A stretch of 36,879 nucleotides of DNA from JBDREC01 sp043820105 [NCBI: Pseudomonadota bacterium] (GCA_043820105.1 JBDREC010000078.1:1-36879), one strand, 5' to 3'; numbered from the stretch's first letter, positions 9,299 through 18,289 are shown. The notes: generated from the letters alone by a model not told the origin. Program-made: numbers and translations.

Positions 9299-10440
9299 AA
9301 ATTACAATTATAGGCTGGTATGGCACTGAAACTATTGGGGATAGGGCAATATTGTGCGGGTTATTATCTTTTTTTGCTAAAGTTTTTAATCACTTTGAAA
9401 TTAGTCTTGGTAGTTTATATCCCTTTTTTAGTGAAAGATTATTAAAAGAGGATTCTAAATTTTGGAAAGAAATAACAGGAAAAGACTTAGAGGTAAACAT
9501 ATTTAACAGCAAAAAATCCTCAGAACTTAATGAGAGTATACGAAAATCAGATTTAGTAGTTGTTGGAGGTGGACCTCTTATGCATATTGAAGAGCTTTTT
9601 ATGGTTGAATATGCATTTAAAAAAGCAAAAAAATTAAAGAAACAAACAGCACTTTTAGGTTGTGGAATCGGGCCATTGTTTTATAAAGAATTTACAAAAA
9701 GTGTTAATGAAATTGCATTAAAAGCTGATCTTATTGTTTTGAGGGATTCAAAATCTAAAGATACATTACTAGAAATCAACAAAAGTTATAAGATGCAATT
9801 AAATAAAGATAATATTTTTACTAGTATTGATCCCTCTATTGAATGTATACTAGAGTACAATAAAATCACCCCAAAAGCCAATGATAGTTATATTACAGCT
9901 AATTTACGAGAGTTTCCCTCAGATTATTCAAAAAAGAAAATAGATAAATATAAAGAGATGTTAATATTTATAAAAGCCTTAGCGGAAAAATACAATGATA
10001 ATAAAATAAAACTTACACCAATGCATTATTTTCACAGTGGAAATGATGACAGAGTGTTTTTAAATAAAATTGCATTTGAATTAGAGAAAGCCAATATTAG
10101 CGTTCAAAATAAAATTTTAACCTTAAAAGAAACCATTAATGTTTTTCAGAATGCATACTTTAATATTGGAATGAGATATCATTCCATTATTTTACAAACA
10201 ATAGCCAGCGGAAAAAACTATATTCTAGATTATACTCAACCACAAAAGGGAAAAATTAGTGGATTTGTCAGTGATATTGATGATCAAAATTTCTATAAAG
10301 ATAGATATGTTAATTTACAAAACGATAACATTTCAATGAAGATTATTAATAATGAAGAAAAAGTTTTTGTTTTTAATTCTTCATTAGTAGAGCGAAAAAA
10401 TAAAATTTATTTAGAAAAACTAAGAGAATTGAATTTATGA
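9295..10440 (+). CDS. Polysaccharide pyruvyl transferase family protein
   Basis: A 381-residue protein of the PS_pyruv_trans family (CsaB, WcaK, PssM type). The N-terminus 'GWYGTETIGDRAILCGLL' and 'LVVVGGGPLMHIEELF' (about residues 84-101) fit the first GT-B-like domain. 'NIGMRYHSIILQTIASGK', about residues 285-302, contains the conserved R-x-H of the second. Members attach pyruvate from phosphoenolpyruvate as a ketal to a sugar, which adds negative charge to the polymer. It overlaps the genes on both sides by 4 bp. Some family members have lost transferase activity, so the reaction is inferred. Confidence 0.82.
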   Translation: MKITIIGWYGTETIGDRAILCGLLSFFAKVFNHFEISLGSLYPFFSERLLKEDSKFWKEITGKDLEVNIFNSKKSSELNESIRKSDLVVVGGGPLMHIEELFMVEYAFKKAKKLKKQTALLGCGIGPLFYKEFTKSVNEIALKADLIVLRDSKSKDTLLEINKSYKMQLNKDNIFTSIDPSIECILEYNKITPKANDSYITANLREFPSDYSKKKIDKYKEMLIFIKALAEKYNDNKIKLTPMHYFHSGNDDRVFLNKIAFELEKANISVQNKILTLKETINVFQNAYFNIGMRYHSIILQTIASGKNYILDYTQPQKGKISGFVSDIDDQNFYKDRYVNLQNDNISMKIINNEEKVFVFNSSLVERKNKIYLEKLRELNL

Positions 10441-11675
10441 AAGTATTAATCGTTAATTCCAATGATATTAAGGGGGGGGCTGCAAAGGCTGCATATAGGT
10501 TAAACAAGGGTTTGCAAAAAATTGGTGTAAGCTCACAAATGCTAGTTCAAGAAAAAACTAGTTCAGACTCATCTGTTTTAACATCTGAATCGAAGTGTTA
10601 TAAAATTATACCTAATACTAGACCTAGGTTTAATCAATTGCCAGTTCACTTTTATAAGAATCGCCTGACACTTCCATTTTCTCCAGCATGGCTGCCATTT
10701 TCGAATATTGTTAATAAAATTCATGAAATAAAACCAGATATAGTTCATTTACATTTCATCACAAATGGTATGATTCATCTCAAAGATTTATTAAAAATAA
10801 AATGCCCAATTGTTTGGTCATTGCATGATATGTGGGCTTTTACAGGAGGATGTCATTACGACAATTATTGCAACAAATTTCAAAGCCAATGTTTTGATTG
10901 TCCAATTCTTAATTCAAATAAAAAAAACGACCTTAGTAAAAGAATTTTTAAACAAAAAAATAAGATCTATAATAAATTAGACAATATTACAATTGTTGGC
11001 CTCAGTAAATGGATGGCAGATTGTGCTTCAAAAAGTGTTCTGTTAGGCAGGAAAGATATAAAAAACATTCCAAATCCCATAGATACAGACTTATATCAAC
11101 CTATAGAAAAGAAAATTGCTAGAAAAATTTTAAATCTACCCTTAGATAAAAAATTTGTTCTTTTTGGGGCTGATTGTATCAATGATTATCTAAAGGGATT
11201 TGATTTTTTAAGAAAAGCTCTTGAATGCATAGATCAAGACAATATTGAACTATTAATCTTAGGTTCCGTAGAAAAAACAACTTCAAGCTTATTTAGATTT
11301 CCTGCTCATTTTATCGGAAAATTAAATGATGAAATTTCTATGAAAATACTATATAATGCCGCAGATGTTACAGTGCTACCTTCTCTACAAGAGAATTTAT
11401 CTAATGTTGTTATAGAGTCTTTATCATGTGGAACCCCTGTTGTTGCTTTTAATATTGGGGGTAATGGTGATATGATTGAGCATAAGAAGAATGGGTATCT
11501 TGCTAATATGTCAAGTTCTGATGATGATTTGCTTAAAGGCATTAATTGGATTTTGAAAAATCCTGATTATGACAGTTTAAAGCATAATGCTAGGATGAAG
11601 GTTTTAAATGAATTTGAAATGATAAAAGTTGCACAGTGTTATAAAAACTTATATGAAACTATTTTATTTAACTAA
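10437..11675 (+). CDS. Glycosyltransferase family 4 protein (WcaC-like subgroup)
   Basis: A 412-residue GT-B enzyme. The start 'KVLIVNSNDIKGGAAKAAYR' and the Cys/His-rich segment after 'WSLHDMWAFTGGCHYDNYC' (about residues 125-150, ending CFDCPIL) define a well-known GT4 subgroup in colanic-acid-like clusters. The donor-binding half has 'VLPSLQENLSNVVIESLSCG', giving the E-x7-E pair, then 'TPVVAFNIGG'. Two Gly codons near the start (residues 13-14) lie in an eight-G run at 10472-10479, intact in frame here; slippage would truncate the protein after about 15 residues. It follows the pyruvyl transferase with a 4-bp overlap and is the last gene of the tightly overlapped series. Confidence 0.87.
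   Translation: MKVLIVNSNDIKGGAAKAAYRLNKGLQKIGVSSQMLVQEKTSSDSSVLTSESKCYKIIPNTRPRFNQLPVHFYKNRLTLPFSPAWLPFSNIVNKIHEIKPDIVHLHFITNGMIHLKDLLKIKCPIVWSLHDMWAFTGGCHYDNYCNKFQSQCFDCPILNSNKKNDLSKRIFKQKNKIYNKLDNITIVGLSKWMADCASKSVLLGRKDIKNIPNPIDTDLYQPIEKKIARKILNLPLDKKFVLFGADCINDYLKGFDFLRKALECIDQDNIELLILGSVEKTTSSLFRFPAHFIGKLNDEISMKILYNAADVTVLPSLQENLSNVVIESLSCGTPVVAFNIGGNGDMIEHKKNGYLANMSSSDDDLLKGINWILKNPDYDSLKHNARMKVLNEFEMIKVAQCYKNLYETILFN
10472..10479. repeat. G8 homopolymer in a glycosyltransferase gene
   Basis: Eight consecutive G residues at the 5' end of the GT4 gene. This and the G9 at 22716-22724 are the only G runs of seven or more that I find in this AT-rich window. The gene is in frame as given. 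Confidence 0.9.
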
Positions 11676-11740
11676 GCATAAGCAAAAAATAGACTATACA
11701 TTTTCTACTTATTTACAAAATAATTTGAAAGGGAAAGTTT

Positions 11741-12649
11741 TTGGATATTAACAGACACACTGAAGAAACAGAGAAAATAAATAAAAACAAAGTTAATTTT
11801 GATATGCACAATCCTCTTATAAGTATTGTTACAGTTGTTTATAATGGCGAAAAATATCTAGAGCGTTGTATTGAAAGTGTATTAAGGCAAGTCTATAAAA
11901 ATATAGAATTCATTGTCATCGATGGTGCTTCGACAGATGGGACTTTAGATATCATCAAAAAATATGAAGCTTGCATAAGCTATTGGAAAAGCGAACCAGA
12001 TATTGGGATATATGATGCTATGAACAAGGGAAGTAAGATTGCATCAGGAGATTATGCCTTATTTCTTAATTCAGATGATTATTTGTTTGATGAAAATTCT
12101 ATTAGCCAAACAATCAATTTAGGCTTAAAAGAAAAGGAATTACCCTTGTTGATTGCTGGAAAAATAGCTTTAGCTATAGATGATAAATTATTTGAAGATT
12201 GGATTTATCCTTCAAGTGAAAAACAGATGCATAATAGTAACCCTTCACATCCTGGCACACTCATCTCATCTGAAATTTATAAAAAAATTCCATACGGTGT
12301 TTTTTATAAGTTTGCCGGAGATTATGATCTTTGGGAAATGATTCGGCAAAGAAATTTATATAAAATAAAAAATGTTGATAATGTTGTTTCTGTTTTTAGG
12401 ATGGGCGGCACTTCTAATAATGGAAAACACGAATTTTTGGTTTCTATTGAGCTTGAAATTTCAAATTATATTCACTTTGGTAAATTTGATTTGAAAAAGA
12501 TAATAACAGGTGTAATAAGGACAAAATTAAAAAATTTATTAATAAAAATTATTGGCACAAATAGGTACTATACTTATATTCCATATGGCAAATATAGATT
12601 ACAAAAGAAAATATCCACTTTGTTCAATGGTTGTTTGATCAAAAAATGA
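11741..12649 (+). CDS. Glycosyltransferase family 2 protein
   Basis: A GT-A enzyme. 'PLISIVTVVYNGEKYLERCI' starts the fold, 'FIVIDGASTDGTLDII' follows, and the D-x-D-like 'LNSDDYLFD' lies near residue 110. It also has 'SHPGTLIS' near residue 168 and 'FAGDYDLW', typical of the WcaA/WcaE-like subgroup. It should add a sugar with inversion. The start is uncertain. TTG 11741 gives 302 residues and has AAGGGAAAG about 5-10 bp upstream. ATG 11804 gives the more usual N-terminus (MHNPLISIV) but has no Shine-Dalgarno site. The gap to the preceding gene is 65 bp, so it need not be coupled. Confidence 0.85.
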   Translation: MDINRHTEETEKINKNKVNFDMHNPLISIVTVVYNGEKYLERCIESVLRQVYKNIEFIVIDGASTDGTLDIIKKYEACISYWKSEPDIGIYDAMNKGSKIASGDYALFLNSDDYLFDENSISQTINLGLKEKELPLLIAGKIALAIDDKLFEDWIYPSSEKQMHNSNPSHPGTLISSEIYKKIPYGVFYKFAGDYDLWEMIRQRNLYKIKNVDNVVSVFRMGGTSNNGKHEFLVSIELEISNYIHFGKFDLKKIITGVIRTKLKNLLIKIIGTNRYYTYIPYGKYRLQKKISTLFNGCLIKK

Positions 12650-12736
12650 GTTTTCTCTAAATTGGTTTAAATGGAAGAATAAATTATATTGTATATCTAA
12701 ATCTAAAAAAAGCAGTAATTTTTTTTAAAGGATCAA

Positions 12737-14014
12737 ATGAATATTAATAATTCAACGTCTCTTCTAGTCTGGATTTTTCAGACAGGCGAACCATTGCAAA
12801 TTGATGATAAAAACGCACGACCAATGCGAGCTGTCAGCTTAAGTAATTCTCTGCTTGACGCTGGACATAAAGTTGTTTTGTGGAGCACGGATTTTTACCA
12901 TCAAGAAAAACGCCATCGCTATAATAAGTATAAAAGAATTAAGATGTCTGATAAATTTGAAATTCGTTTAATTCCAACTATGGGATATAAAAGAAATATA
13001 GGAATTGGGCGCTTATTAGATCATGCTCAGCTTGCTTTTAGGTTAAAAAAGCTGTTGTCTGAAGAAGAATCCTCACCAGATATTGCATTTATTGGCTTTC
13101 CTCCTATTGAAACTGCATATCTATTGGCAAAGTGGCTTAAAAAACGAGATATTCCATCTATTCTAGATGTAAAGGATCTTTGGCCAGTAATCTTTTTAGA
13201 CCCTCTGCCGAAGTTAATTAGACCTCTAGGAAAATTAGCTCTCTTTCCATATTTCTATCTAGCTAAAAAGGCAATCAAAGACGTCACTGGCGTGACTACA
13301 ATGGCAAATAAATTTCTTGATAGCACTCTGGGTTTTATCGGTCGCGAAAAAACAAATAAAGATGGTGTGTTTTTCCTTACATCCCCTAAATTTCGGGTAT
13401 CAGATTCTCAATTAAATGAAGCTAGAAAGTGGTGGGATAGTAAAGGTATTATAGATAATGGAAAACATCGATTATGTTTTATTGGTAGTCTTTCATATGC
13501 ATTTGACTTTCATCCTATATATAAAGCAGCAAAAATTGCCCTTGAAAAAAACAATAATATAGAAATAATTATATGTGGAGAAGGAAGTTGTTCTGAGAAA
13601 ATAAAAAAAATGATGTCCGGTCTTTCCAATGTGCATTTTCCCGGTTGGATAGATAGACCTAAAATTGAAACATTGGCCAAGAGATGCATAGGTTCTCTTG
13701 CTCCTTATATAAATATTGATAGTTTTATTAATAGTATTCCGAATAAAATAATTGATGCCTTATCATTAGGATTACCAATTCTTAGTCCACTAAAAGGAGA
13801 AGTTGCATCTATTATTAATCAACATAATGTTGGATTAAAATATGATAGTGATGGCGACGATAGCCTTTATAATTGCTTGAAAATTCTTCAAAAAGATAAT
13901 GAGTTAAGAAAAGCAATGGCAAAAAACGCGTTAAATCTTTATGAAGATCAATTTTCATTTGAAAAAACGTATGATAGTCTTGTAAAGCACCTTGAAACAC
14001 TTGCATCGTATTAG
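12737..14014 (+). CDS. Glycosyltransferase family 4 protein (WbuB-like)
   Basis: A 425-residue GT-B enzyme. The N-terminal half has 'PMRAVSLSNSLLDAGHKVVL' and 'PDIAFIGFPPIETAYLLA', followed by 'DVKDLWP', as in WbuB-like GT4 proteins of O-antigen clusters. The C-terminal half has 'LCFIGSLSYAFDF', 'IIICGEGSC' and 'IPNKIIDALSLGLPI', the donor-site region. AAAGGA at 12727-12732 lies 4 bp before ATG 12737, a better ribosome site than most genes upstream. It is the last plus-strand gene of the left module. The next gene, convergent on the minus strand, ends at 14072. The linkage is unknown. Confidence 0.85.
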   Translation: MNINNSTSLLVWIFQTGEPLQIDDKNARPMRAVSLSNSLLDAGHKVVLWSTDFYHQEKRHRYNKYKRIKMSDKFEIRLIPTMGYKRNIGIGRLLDHAQLAFRLKKLLSEEESSPDIAFIGFPPIETAYLLAKWLKKRDIPSILDVKDLWPVIFLDPLPKLIRPLGKLALFPYFYLAKKAIKDVTGVTTMANKFLDSTLGFIGREKTNKDGVFFLTSPKFRVSDSQLNEARKWWDSKGIIDNGKHRLCFIGSLSYAFDFHPIYKAAKIALEKNNNIEIIICGEGSCSEKIKKMMSGLSNVHFPGWIDRPKIETLAKRCIGSLAPYINIDSFINSIPNKIIDALSLGLPILSPLKGEVASIINQHNVGLKYDSDGDDSLYNCLKILQKDNELRKAMAKNALNLYEDQFSFEKTYDSLVKHLETLASY

Positions 14015-14071
14015 TGTAAGCGTTTAGCTGTCTTTGCTTCAGAAGTCCTAGACATGTTTTAAACAAGAAAA

Positions 14072-14728
14072 TCAAAAAGCTCTTTTTTTGAATACCAATC
14101 TCTTGGCATTCTCGTCAAAAAACCGTTCTTTAGAAAGATGTTGGGATTTGTCAATGATAATGATATCAAATCCAAAATCATCAAATATCTTTTTGTAGTT
14201 TTTTGAGTGGTAAGCACCATTACTATCTACAAAAGATTCGTTATGAAAATCATCGACAATTACAAAAAGAAACAGATCAGCAAACTCCAATAAGTGTTTC
14301 CTTATTTCATCTTCAGTTAAAAGATATAAAATCCGATCATATATGGCTAAATCGAACTTCTTGTATCCAAAAACACGGAGTGACTCAAACACTTCACGTT
14401 TACGTAATTGAGCAACAAAAATAGAGGTGTTTTGATCAAATCTTTTCTTCGCGTATTTGATTGCACTAGGGTTTATATCATATCCAAAAAGAAAAATACC
14501 AGATTCACAATTTTCTCTAATATTCGCTAAATTTGGACCACTTGCACAGCCATACTCAAAAACAGATTTTATTTTATTCAAATTAGTGAATTCAGAATAG
14601 AAATTTCTTCTTTCGGAATTGAAATTATTATAGTAATTTTTCATTACTTTTCTATCTATTAAATGACGAAACCGCCAAAAAGTTTTAGATATTTTAACCT
14701 TATTCTTGATCCACTGCAATATTGACAT
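14072..14728 (-). CDS. Class I SAM-dependent methyltransferase
   Basis: A 218-residue protein. 'VFEYGCASGPNLANI' (about residues 56-70) is motif I, the SAM-binding glycine loop. 'FGYDINPSAIKYAKKRF' supplies the acidic residue at the end of strand 2, and 'FDLAIYDRILYLLTEDEI' is the motif-IV region. It is probably a small-molecule or sugar methyltransferase acting on the polymer, judged by location only. AAGGG lies 6 bp upstream of the ATG. It is the only minus-strand gene inside the polysaccharide cluster and separates the glycosyltransferase module from the sugar-nucleotide module, so it may be a separately acquired cassette. Confidence 0.78.
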   Translation of the reverse strand: MSILQWIKNKVKISKTFWRFRHLIDRKVMKNYYNNFNSERRNFYSEFTNLNKIKSVFEYGCASGPNLANIRENCESGIFLFGYDINPSAIKYAKKRFDQNTSIFVAQLRKREVFESLRVFGYKKFDLAIYDRILYLLTEDEIRKHLLEFADLFLFVIVDDFHNESFVDSNGAYHSKNYKKIFDDFGFDIIIIDKSQHLSKERFFDENAKRLVFKKRAF

Positions 14729-14909
14729 TAAAATCCCTTCATATTTGTATGGTATGTTTTCCTTTGAATATGTAATGTTTTTTTAACCTGAAATCTCGAA
14801 TAAAAACAATCTTTTTCTTAATAGACTGATCAACCCATAACAATATCATGAGCTTTTATTGAATGAAAGTGAGCATATAGCGAACCAGTGTTGATAGTGG
14901 TGTGATGTT

Positions 14910-14927
14910 TGTTTTCGGAAGAAAACA
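14910..14927. promoter_or_regulatory. Inverted repeat in the divergent intergenic region
   Basis: TGTTTTC and GAAAACA flank a 4-bp centre in the 290-bp gap between the divergent methyltransferase and wbpD-like genes. A shared regulator site or a short hairpin is possible. I found no convincing -35/-10 pair in the gap, and the rest holds nothing I recognise. Confidence 0.25.
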
Positions 14928-15018
14928 TTACGTTTGAGGTTTGCTTCTATATTTTTTCTTGCTATTCAAATAAAACGAACTTAATAAAAGTCTAAAATTT
15001 TAAATAGGAGAATTGAAA

Positions 15019-15564
15019 ATGATTCATGAAACAGCCCAAGTTTCTCCTGATGCAAAAATCGGAGAAGGAACCAGTATTTGGAACTGGTGTCAAGTTCGAG
15101 AGAATTCTGTTATTGGAAAAAATTGTACCCTTTCAAAAGGTGTTTATGTAGATTTTGATGTTATTATTGGTGATAATGTAAAAATTCAGAACAATGTTTC
15201 TGTTTATCATGGGGTTGTGCTTGAAAACGGTGTTTTTGCTGGTCCACATGTTTGTTTTACAAATGATTTATTGCCAAGGTCAATTAATCCTGATGGCTCT
15301 TTAAAATCTAATGATGACTGGGTCTTATCTAAGACTTTAGTAAAAGAAGGAGCTTCAATTGGCGCTAATGCAACTATCGTGGCTGGCACGACAATTGGTA
15401 GATTTGCTTTAATAGGCTCAGGATCTGTTGTCACAAAAGATGTTCCAGACCATGGCCTAGCGTTTGGAAACCCTGCAAAATTAAGAGGTTACGTCTGTCA
15501 TTGTGGTCAAAAACTTGACAGTGAGAATGAATGTAAAAAATGTAATTTTAAGCTGGAATTGTAA
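15019..15564 (+). CDS. wbpD: WbpD-like UDP-2-acetamido-3-amino-dideoxyglucuronate N-acetyltransferase
   Basis: A 181-residue left-handed beta-helix acyltransferase with hexapeptide repeats ('IGEGTSIWNWCQV', 'VIGDNVKIQNNVSVYHGV', 'SIGANATIVAGTTIG'). The segment 'VFAGPHVCFTNDLLPRS' is typical of WbpD/WlbB, including the catalytic His of this family. The C-terminus carries CHCG and CKKC, a pair of Cys motifs that suggests a small metal knuckle. WbpD acetylates the 3-amino group of UDP-GlcNAc(3N)A, giving UDP-2,3-diacetamido-2,3-dideoxyglucuronic acid. ATG 15019 is preferred over TTG 15013: AGGAG at 15006-15010 is 8 bp from the ATG and only 2 bp from the TTG. It heads the wbpD-E-B-A-like set. Confidence 0.87.
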   Translation: MIHETAQVSPDAKIGEGTSIWNWCQVRENSVIGKNCTLSKGVYVDFDVIIGDNVKIQNNVSVYHGVVLENGVFAGPHVCFTNDLLPRSINPDGSLKSNDDWVLSKTLVKEGASIGANATIVAGTTIGRFALIGSGSVVTKDVPDHGLAFGNPAKLRGYVCHCGQKLDSENECKKCNFKLEL

Positions 15565-15570
15565 GATTTG

Positions 15571-15668
15571 TTTTGCCACAGAGACACAGAGGTCACAGAG
15601 GAAGAAAATATTATTTCGAAGAAATAAAAAACCCAATTCTCTGTGCTCTCTGTGCCTCTGTGGCAAAA
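15571..15668. repeat. Dispersed hairpin repeat, copy A
   Basis: The left arm (TTTTGCCACAGAGACACAG...) and right arm (...CTGTGCCTCTGTGGCAAAA) are about 30 bp each and nearly perfect inverse complements. They enclose a loop with TATTATTTCGAAGAAATA. The repeat lies just after the wbpD-like stop. It is not a terminator by form, since no T-run follows the stem. Confidence 0.9.
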
Positions 15669-15769
15669 ATAAAATTTGGTTATCAGAGTATTTTCCTTGC
15701 CTTTTTTAGCTTTCAGGGCTAAAAGACGGCCGATTTTTAACAATAATCCTCAAATAAAGGAGATTAATA

Positions 15770-16870
15770 ATGATCGCTATTACTAAACCAATAGTTGGTG
15801 ATAGAGAAAAAGAACTTGTAGTTGAAGTGATGAATTCAGGAATGCTTGCTCAAGGTCCAAGAGTCAAAGAATTAGAAGAAAAATTTGCTGCTTTATGCGG
15901 TACAAAATATGCTGTTGCAACCAATTCAGGTACTGCAGCAATTCATGCCTCCTTAGCTGCTTTTGGTGTGGGAGCAGGAGACGAAGTCATAACAGTTCCA
16001 TTTACTTTTATAGCATCTGTTAATCCAATATTAATGCAAAATGCTACACCAGTTTTTGCAGACATTGATGAAAAAACTTTTAATTTAGATCCAGAAAAAT
16101 TAGAAGAAAAAATCACTAAAAAAACAAAAGCAATTATCCCTGTTTGTCTTTATGGTCAGATTTATAATTATGAAAAAATTAAAGAAATAGCGGATAAGCA
16201 TAATTTGTTTTTATTAGAAGATGCTTGCCAATCTGTTAATGCAAAACGTGGCGATCTAATGAGTGGAGCTTGTGGCGATATGGCTGCCTTTAGCTTATAT
16301 GCAACAAAAAACATTATGAGTGGCGAAGGCGGAATCGTAACAACAAATAGTGAAGAACTTGCTACTAAAGTCATGAGATTTAGGCATCATGGTCAAGGAC
16401 CAGATGTTAGATATTTTTATCATGAATTAGGTTACAATTATAGGACTACTGATTTATGTGCTTCTATAGCTCTTGCACAACTAGAAAGGCTAGAAGAAGT
16501 AACAAACAATAGAATTACTAATGCTAAATATCTTTCTGAATGCCTTGGTGGACTTGAAGGAATTACAATTCCACATATTGATGAAAACTGCAAACACGTT
16601 TTTCATCAATATACTATTAAAGTTGATTCAGAAAAAGTAAGTAGAGATGAATTCTTACAAAAACTTAGAGATGGTGGGATAGGCGCTGGAGTTTATTATC
16701 CAAAACCAATCCATCTTTTTCCATTATATGAAAAGTTTGGATACAAAGAAGGTGATTTTCCTGTTGCAGAAAAAATGTCACAGCAGGTGGTCTCACTTCC
16801 TTGTCATCCTTCATTAAGCAGAGAAGACTTGGATACTATTGTTAAGAGCGTAAAAGACGCTTTGAAATAA
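15770..16870 (+). CDS. wbpE: WbpE-like DegT/DnrJ/EryC1 sugar aminotransferase
   Basis: A 366-residue PLP enzyme of the DegT family. Lys180 in 'YATKNIMSGEGG' should form the Schiff base, Asp151 in 'LLEDACQS' should contact the pyridine nitrogen, and 'TNSGTAAIHASLAAFG' at about 51-66 binds the PLP phosphate. WbpE transfers an amino group from glutamate to UDP-3-keto-GlcNAcA. The neighbours (acetyltransferase before, NAD-dependent 3-dehydrogenase after) match that pathway. AAAGGAG precedes ATG 15770 by 8 bp. A hairpin repeat lies on each side of the gene. Confidence 0.87.
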   Translation: MIAITKPIVGDREKELVVEVMNSGMLAQGPRVKELEEKFAALCGTKYAVATNSGTAAIHASLAAFGVGAGDEVITVPFTFIASVNPILMQNATPVFADIDEKTFNLDPEKLEEKITKKTKAIIPVCLYGQIYNYEKIKEIADKHNLFLLEDACQSVNAKRGDLMSGACGDMAAFSLYATKNIMSGEGGIVTTNSEELATKVMRFRHHGQGPDVRYFYHELGYNYRTTDLCASIALAQLERLEEVTNNRITNAKYLSECLGGLEGITIPHIDENCKHVFHQYTIKVDSEKVSRDEFLQKLRDGGIGAGVYYPKPIHLFPLYEKFGYKEGDFPVAEKMSQQVVSLPCHPSLSREDLDTIVKSVKDALK

Positions 16871-16882
16871 CGAATTTAAAAA

Positions 16883-16974
16883 GCCACAGAGACACAGAGG
16901 TCACAGAGGAAGAAAATATTATTTCGAAGAAATAAAAAAAAACCAATTCTCTGTGCTCTCTGTGCCTCTGTGGC
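16883..16974. repeat. Dispersed hairpin repeat, copy B
   Basis: Nearly identical to copy A: the same GCCACAGAGACACAGAGGTC left arm, TTCGAAGAA loop and CTCTGTGGC right arm. It lies 12 bp after the wbpE-like stop codon and 65 bp before copy C. Confidence 0.9.
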
Positions 16975-17038
16975 AAAAAAACCGTTGTATAATAAGGCTT
17001 AAGAGAACAATTAATTAGTGAGGGTAAAAGAGAATACA

Positions 17039-17132
17039 AGCCACAGAGACACAGAGGTCACAGAGGAATAGAAAATATTATTTCGAAGAAATAAAAAAAA
17101 TACTTCTCTGTGTTCTCTGTGCCTCTGTGGCT
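17039..17132. repeat. Dispersed hairpin repeat, copy C
   Basis: Same family as copies A and B, with a slightly different centre and a C-to-T change in the right arm (TGTTCTCTGTG). It ends 20 bp before the wbpB-like start, so its right arm directly abuts the AAAAAGGAG ribosome site. Confidence 0.9.
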
Positions 17133-17152
17133 AAATAAAAAGGAGAATAAAA

Positions 17153-18148
17153 ATGAAAGTTGGAGTTATTGGTGTTGGATCTATGGGAAGAAATCATGCA
17201 AGAGTTTGTCATGATGTTGAAAATTTAGAATTAGTAGCAATTTCTGATGTAAATCAGGAAGCTGTTGATACATTAGCAAAAAAATATCGCTGTAAAGCTT
17301 ATACAGATTACGAGCAAATGATAAATGAAAATGAATTTGATATGGTGATTGTTGTTGTTCCTACTTCTTTGCATAAGGAAGTTTCTTTAAAGTGTATTGA
17401 AAAGGGAATTAATTTATTAATTGAAAAACCAATTGCCTCTACTGATGTTGAAGGTCAAGAGATCTTGAATTTTGCTGAAGAAAAAGGCGTGCAAGTAATG
17501 ATCGGTCACATTGAAAGATTTAATCCTGTTATTGCTGAACTTAGAAAAAGACTTAAAGAGGGCGAACTTGGTAAGATATTTAAAATAGCCATTGACAGAA
17601 TTGGACCTTTTCCAGCTAGAATCAGAGACGTTGGTGTTATAATTGATCTAGCTGTTCATGATCTTGATATTATCAGATTTTTAACAGATGCAAAAATTAC
17701 AAGATTATATGCAGAAACAGGAAATAAAATTAACACAGATAATGAAGACCTTCTAGAAGGTACTATTAGACTTGATAATGATATTATTTGCACACTAAAC
17801 ATTAACTGGCTTACACCAACCAAGATGAGAAAAATCTTTGTAACAGGAGCAAAAGGAATGTTTGTTGCTGACTATCTTTCACAAAATCTTTTATTTTTTG
17901 AAAACAAAGAAATAGATAAAGACTATTCCTATACTGACATGGTCAGAGGTGTTTCAGAAGGTGTTATGATTAGATATAATATTAACAAATATGAACCTCT
18001 AATGGCTGAAATAAAGCATTTTGCGGATTGTATTAAAAATGACACAAAACCTTTAATTACTGGCTATGACGGACTTACAGCTTTAAAGCTTGCGCAGGAT
18101 TTGAAAAAATCTGCTGAACTTGGTGAAGTTGTTAAGGTTAATTACTAG
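17153..18148 (+). CDS. wbpB: WbpB-like Gfo/Idh/MocA oxidoreductase
   Basis: A 331-residue NAD(P)-dependent oxidoreductase. The N-terminal Rossmann fold has 'GVIGVGSMGRNHA' (G-x-G-x-x-G). 'LLIEKPIAST' at about residue 95 holds the conserved EKP lysine, and 'DLAVHDLDIIRFL' near 165 carries the catalytic-region His. WbpB/WlbA oxidises C3 of UDP-GlcNAcA, and in characterised members tightly bound NAD+ is regenerated with 2-oxoglutarate. It is placed between WbpE-like and dehydrogenase genes as expected. A strong AAAAAGGAG precedes the ATG. Generic Gfo/Idh activity on another sugar is the alternative. Confidence 0.83.
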   Translation: MKVGVIGVGSMGRNHARVCHDVENLELVAISDVNQEAVDTLAKKYRCKAYTDYEQMINENEFDMVIVVVPTSLHKEVSLKCIEKGINLLIEKPIASTDVEGQEILNFAEEKGVQVMIGHIERFNPVIAELRKRLKEGELGKIFKIAIDRIGPFPARIRDVGVIIDLAVHDLDIIRFLTDAKITRLYAETGNKINTDNEDLLEGTIRLDNDIICTLNINWLTPTKMRKIFVTGAKGMFVADYLSQNLLFFENKEIDKDYSYTDMVRGVSEGVMIRYNINKYEPLMAEIKHFADCIKNDTKPLITGYDGLTALKLAQDLKKSAELGEVVKVNY

Positions 18149-18184
18149 AAGAAAAGTACTTGCTAAAATGTAAGTGATAAAGAA

Positions 18185-18289
18185 ACCACAGGGACACAGA
18201 GACACAGAGAAATTAATATACATAAAAAAGAATTTTATTTTATAAAATTCTTTTTTATTTTTTTCTCTGTGTCTCTGTGCCTCTGTGGT
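18185..18289. repeat. Dispersed hairpin repeat, copy D (diverged centre)
   Basis: The outer arms (ACCACAGGGACACAGAGACA... and ...GTCTCTGTGCCTCTGTGGT) match the same family. The centre instead contains a second AT-rich inverted repeat around AAGAATTTTATTTTATAAAA. The right arm lies just before AAGGAG of the dehydrogenase gene, and an upstream in-frame ATG at 18269 lies inside the repeat. Confidence 0.88.

Noticed and set aside
15571-18289. Repeated elements considered as a CRISPR array.
   Set aside because: The units are about 95-105 bp hairpins spaced by whole genes. There are no short uniform spacers and no cas genes.
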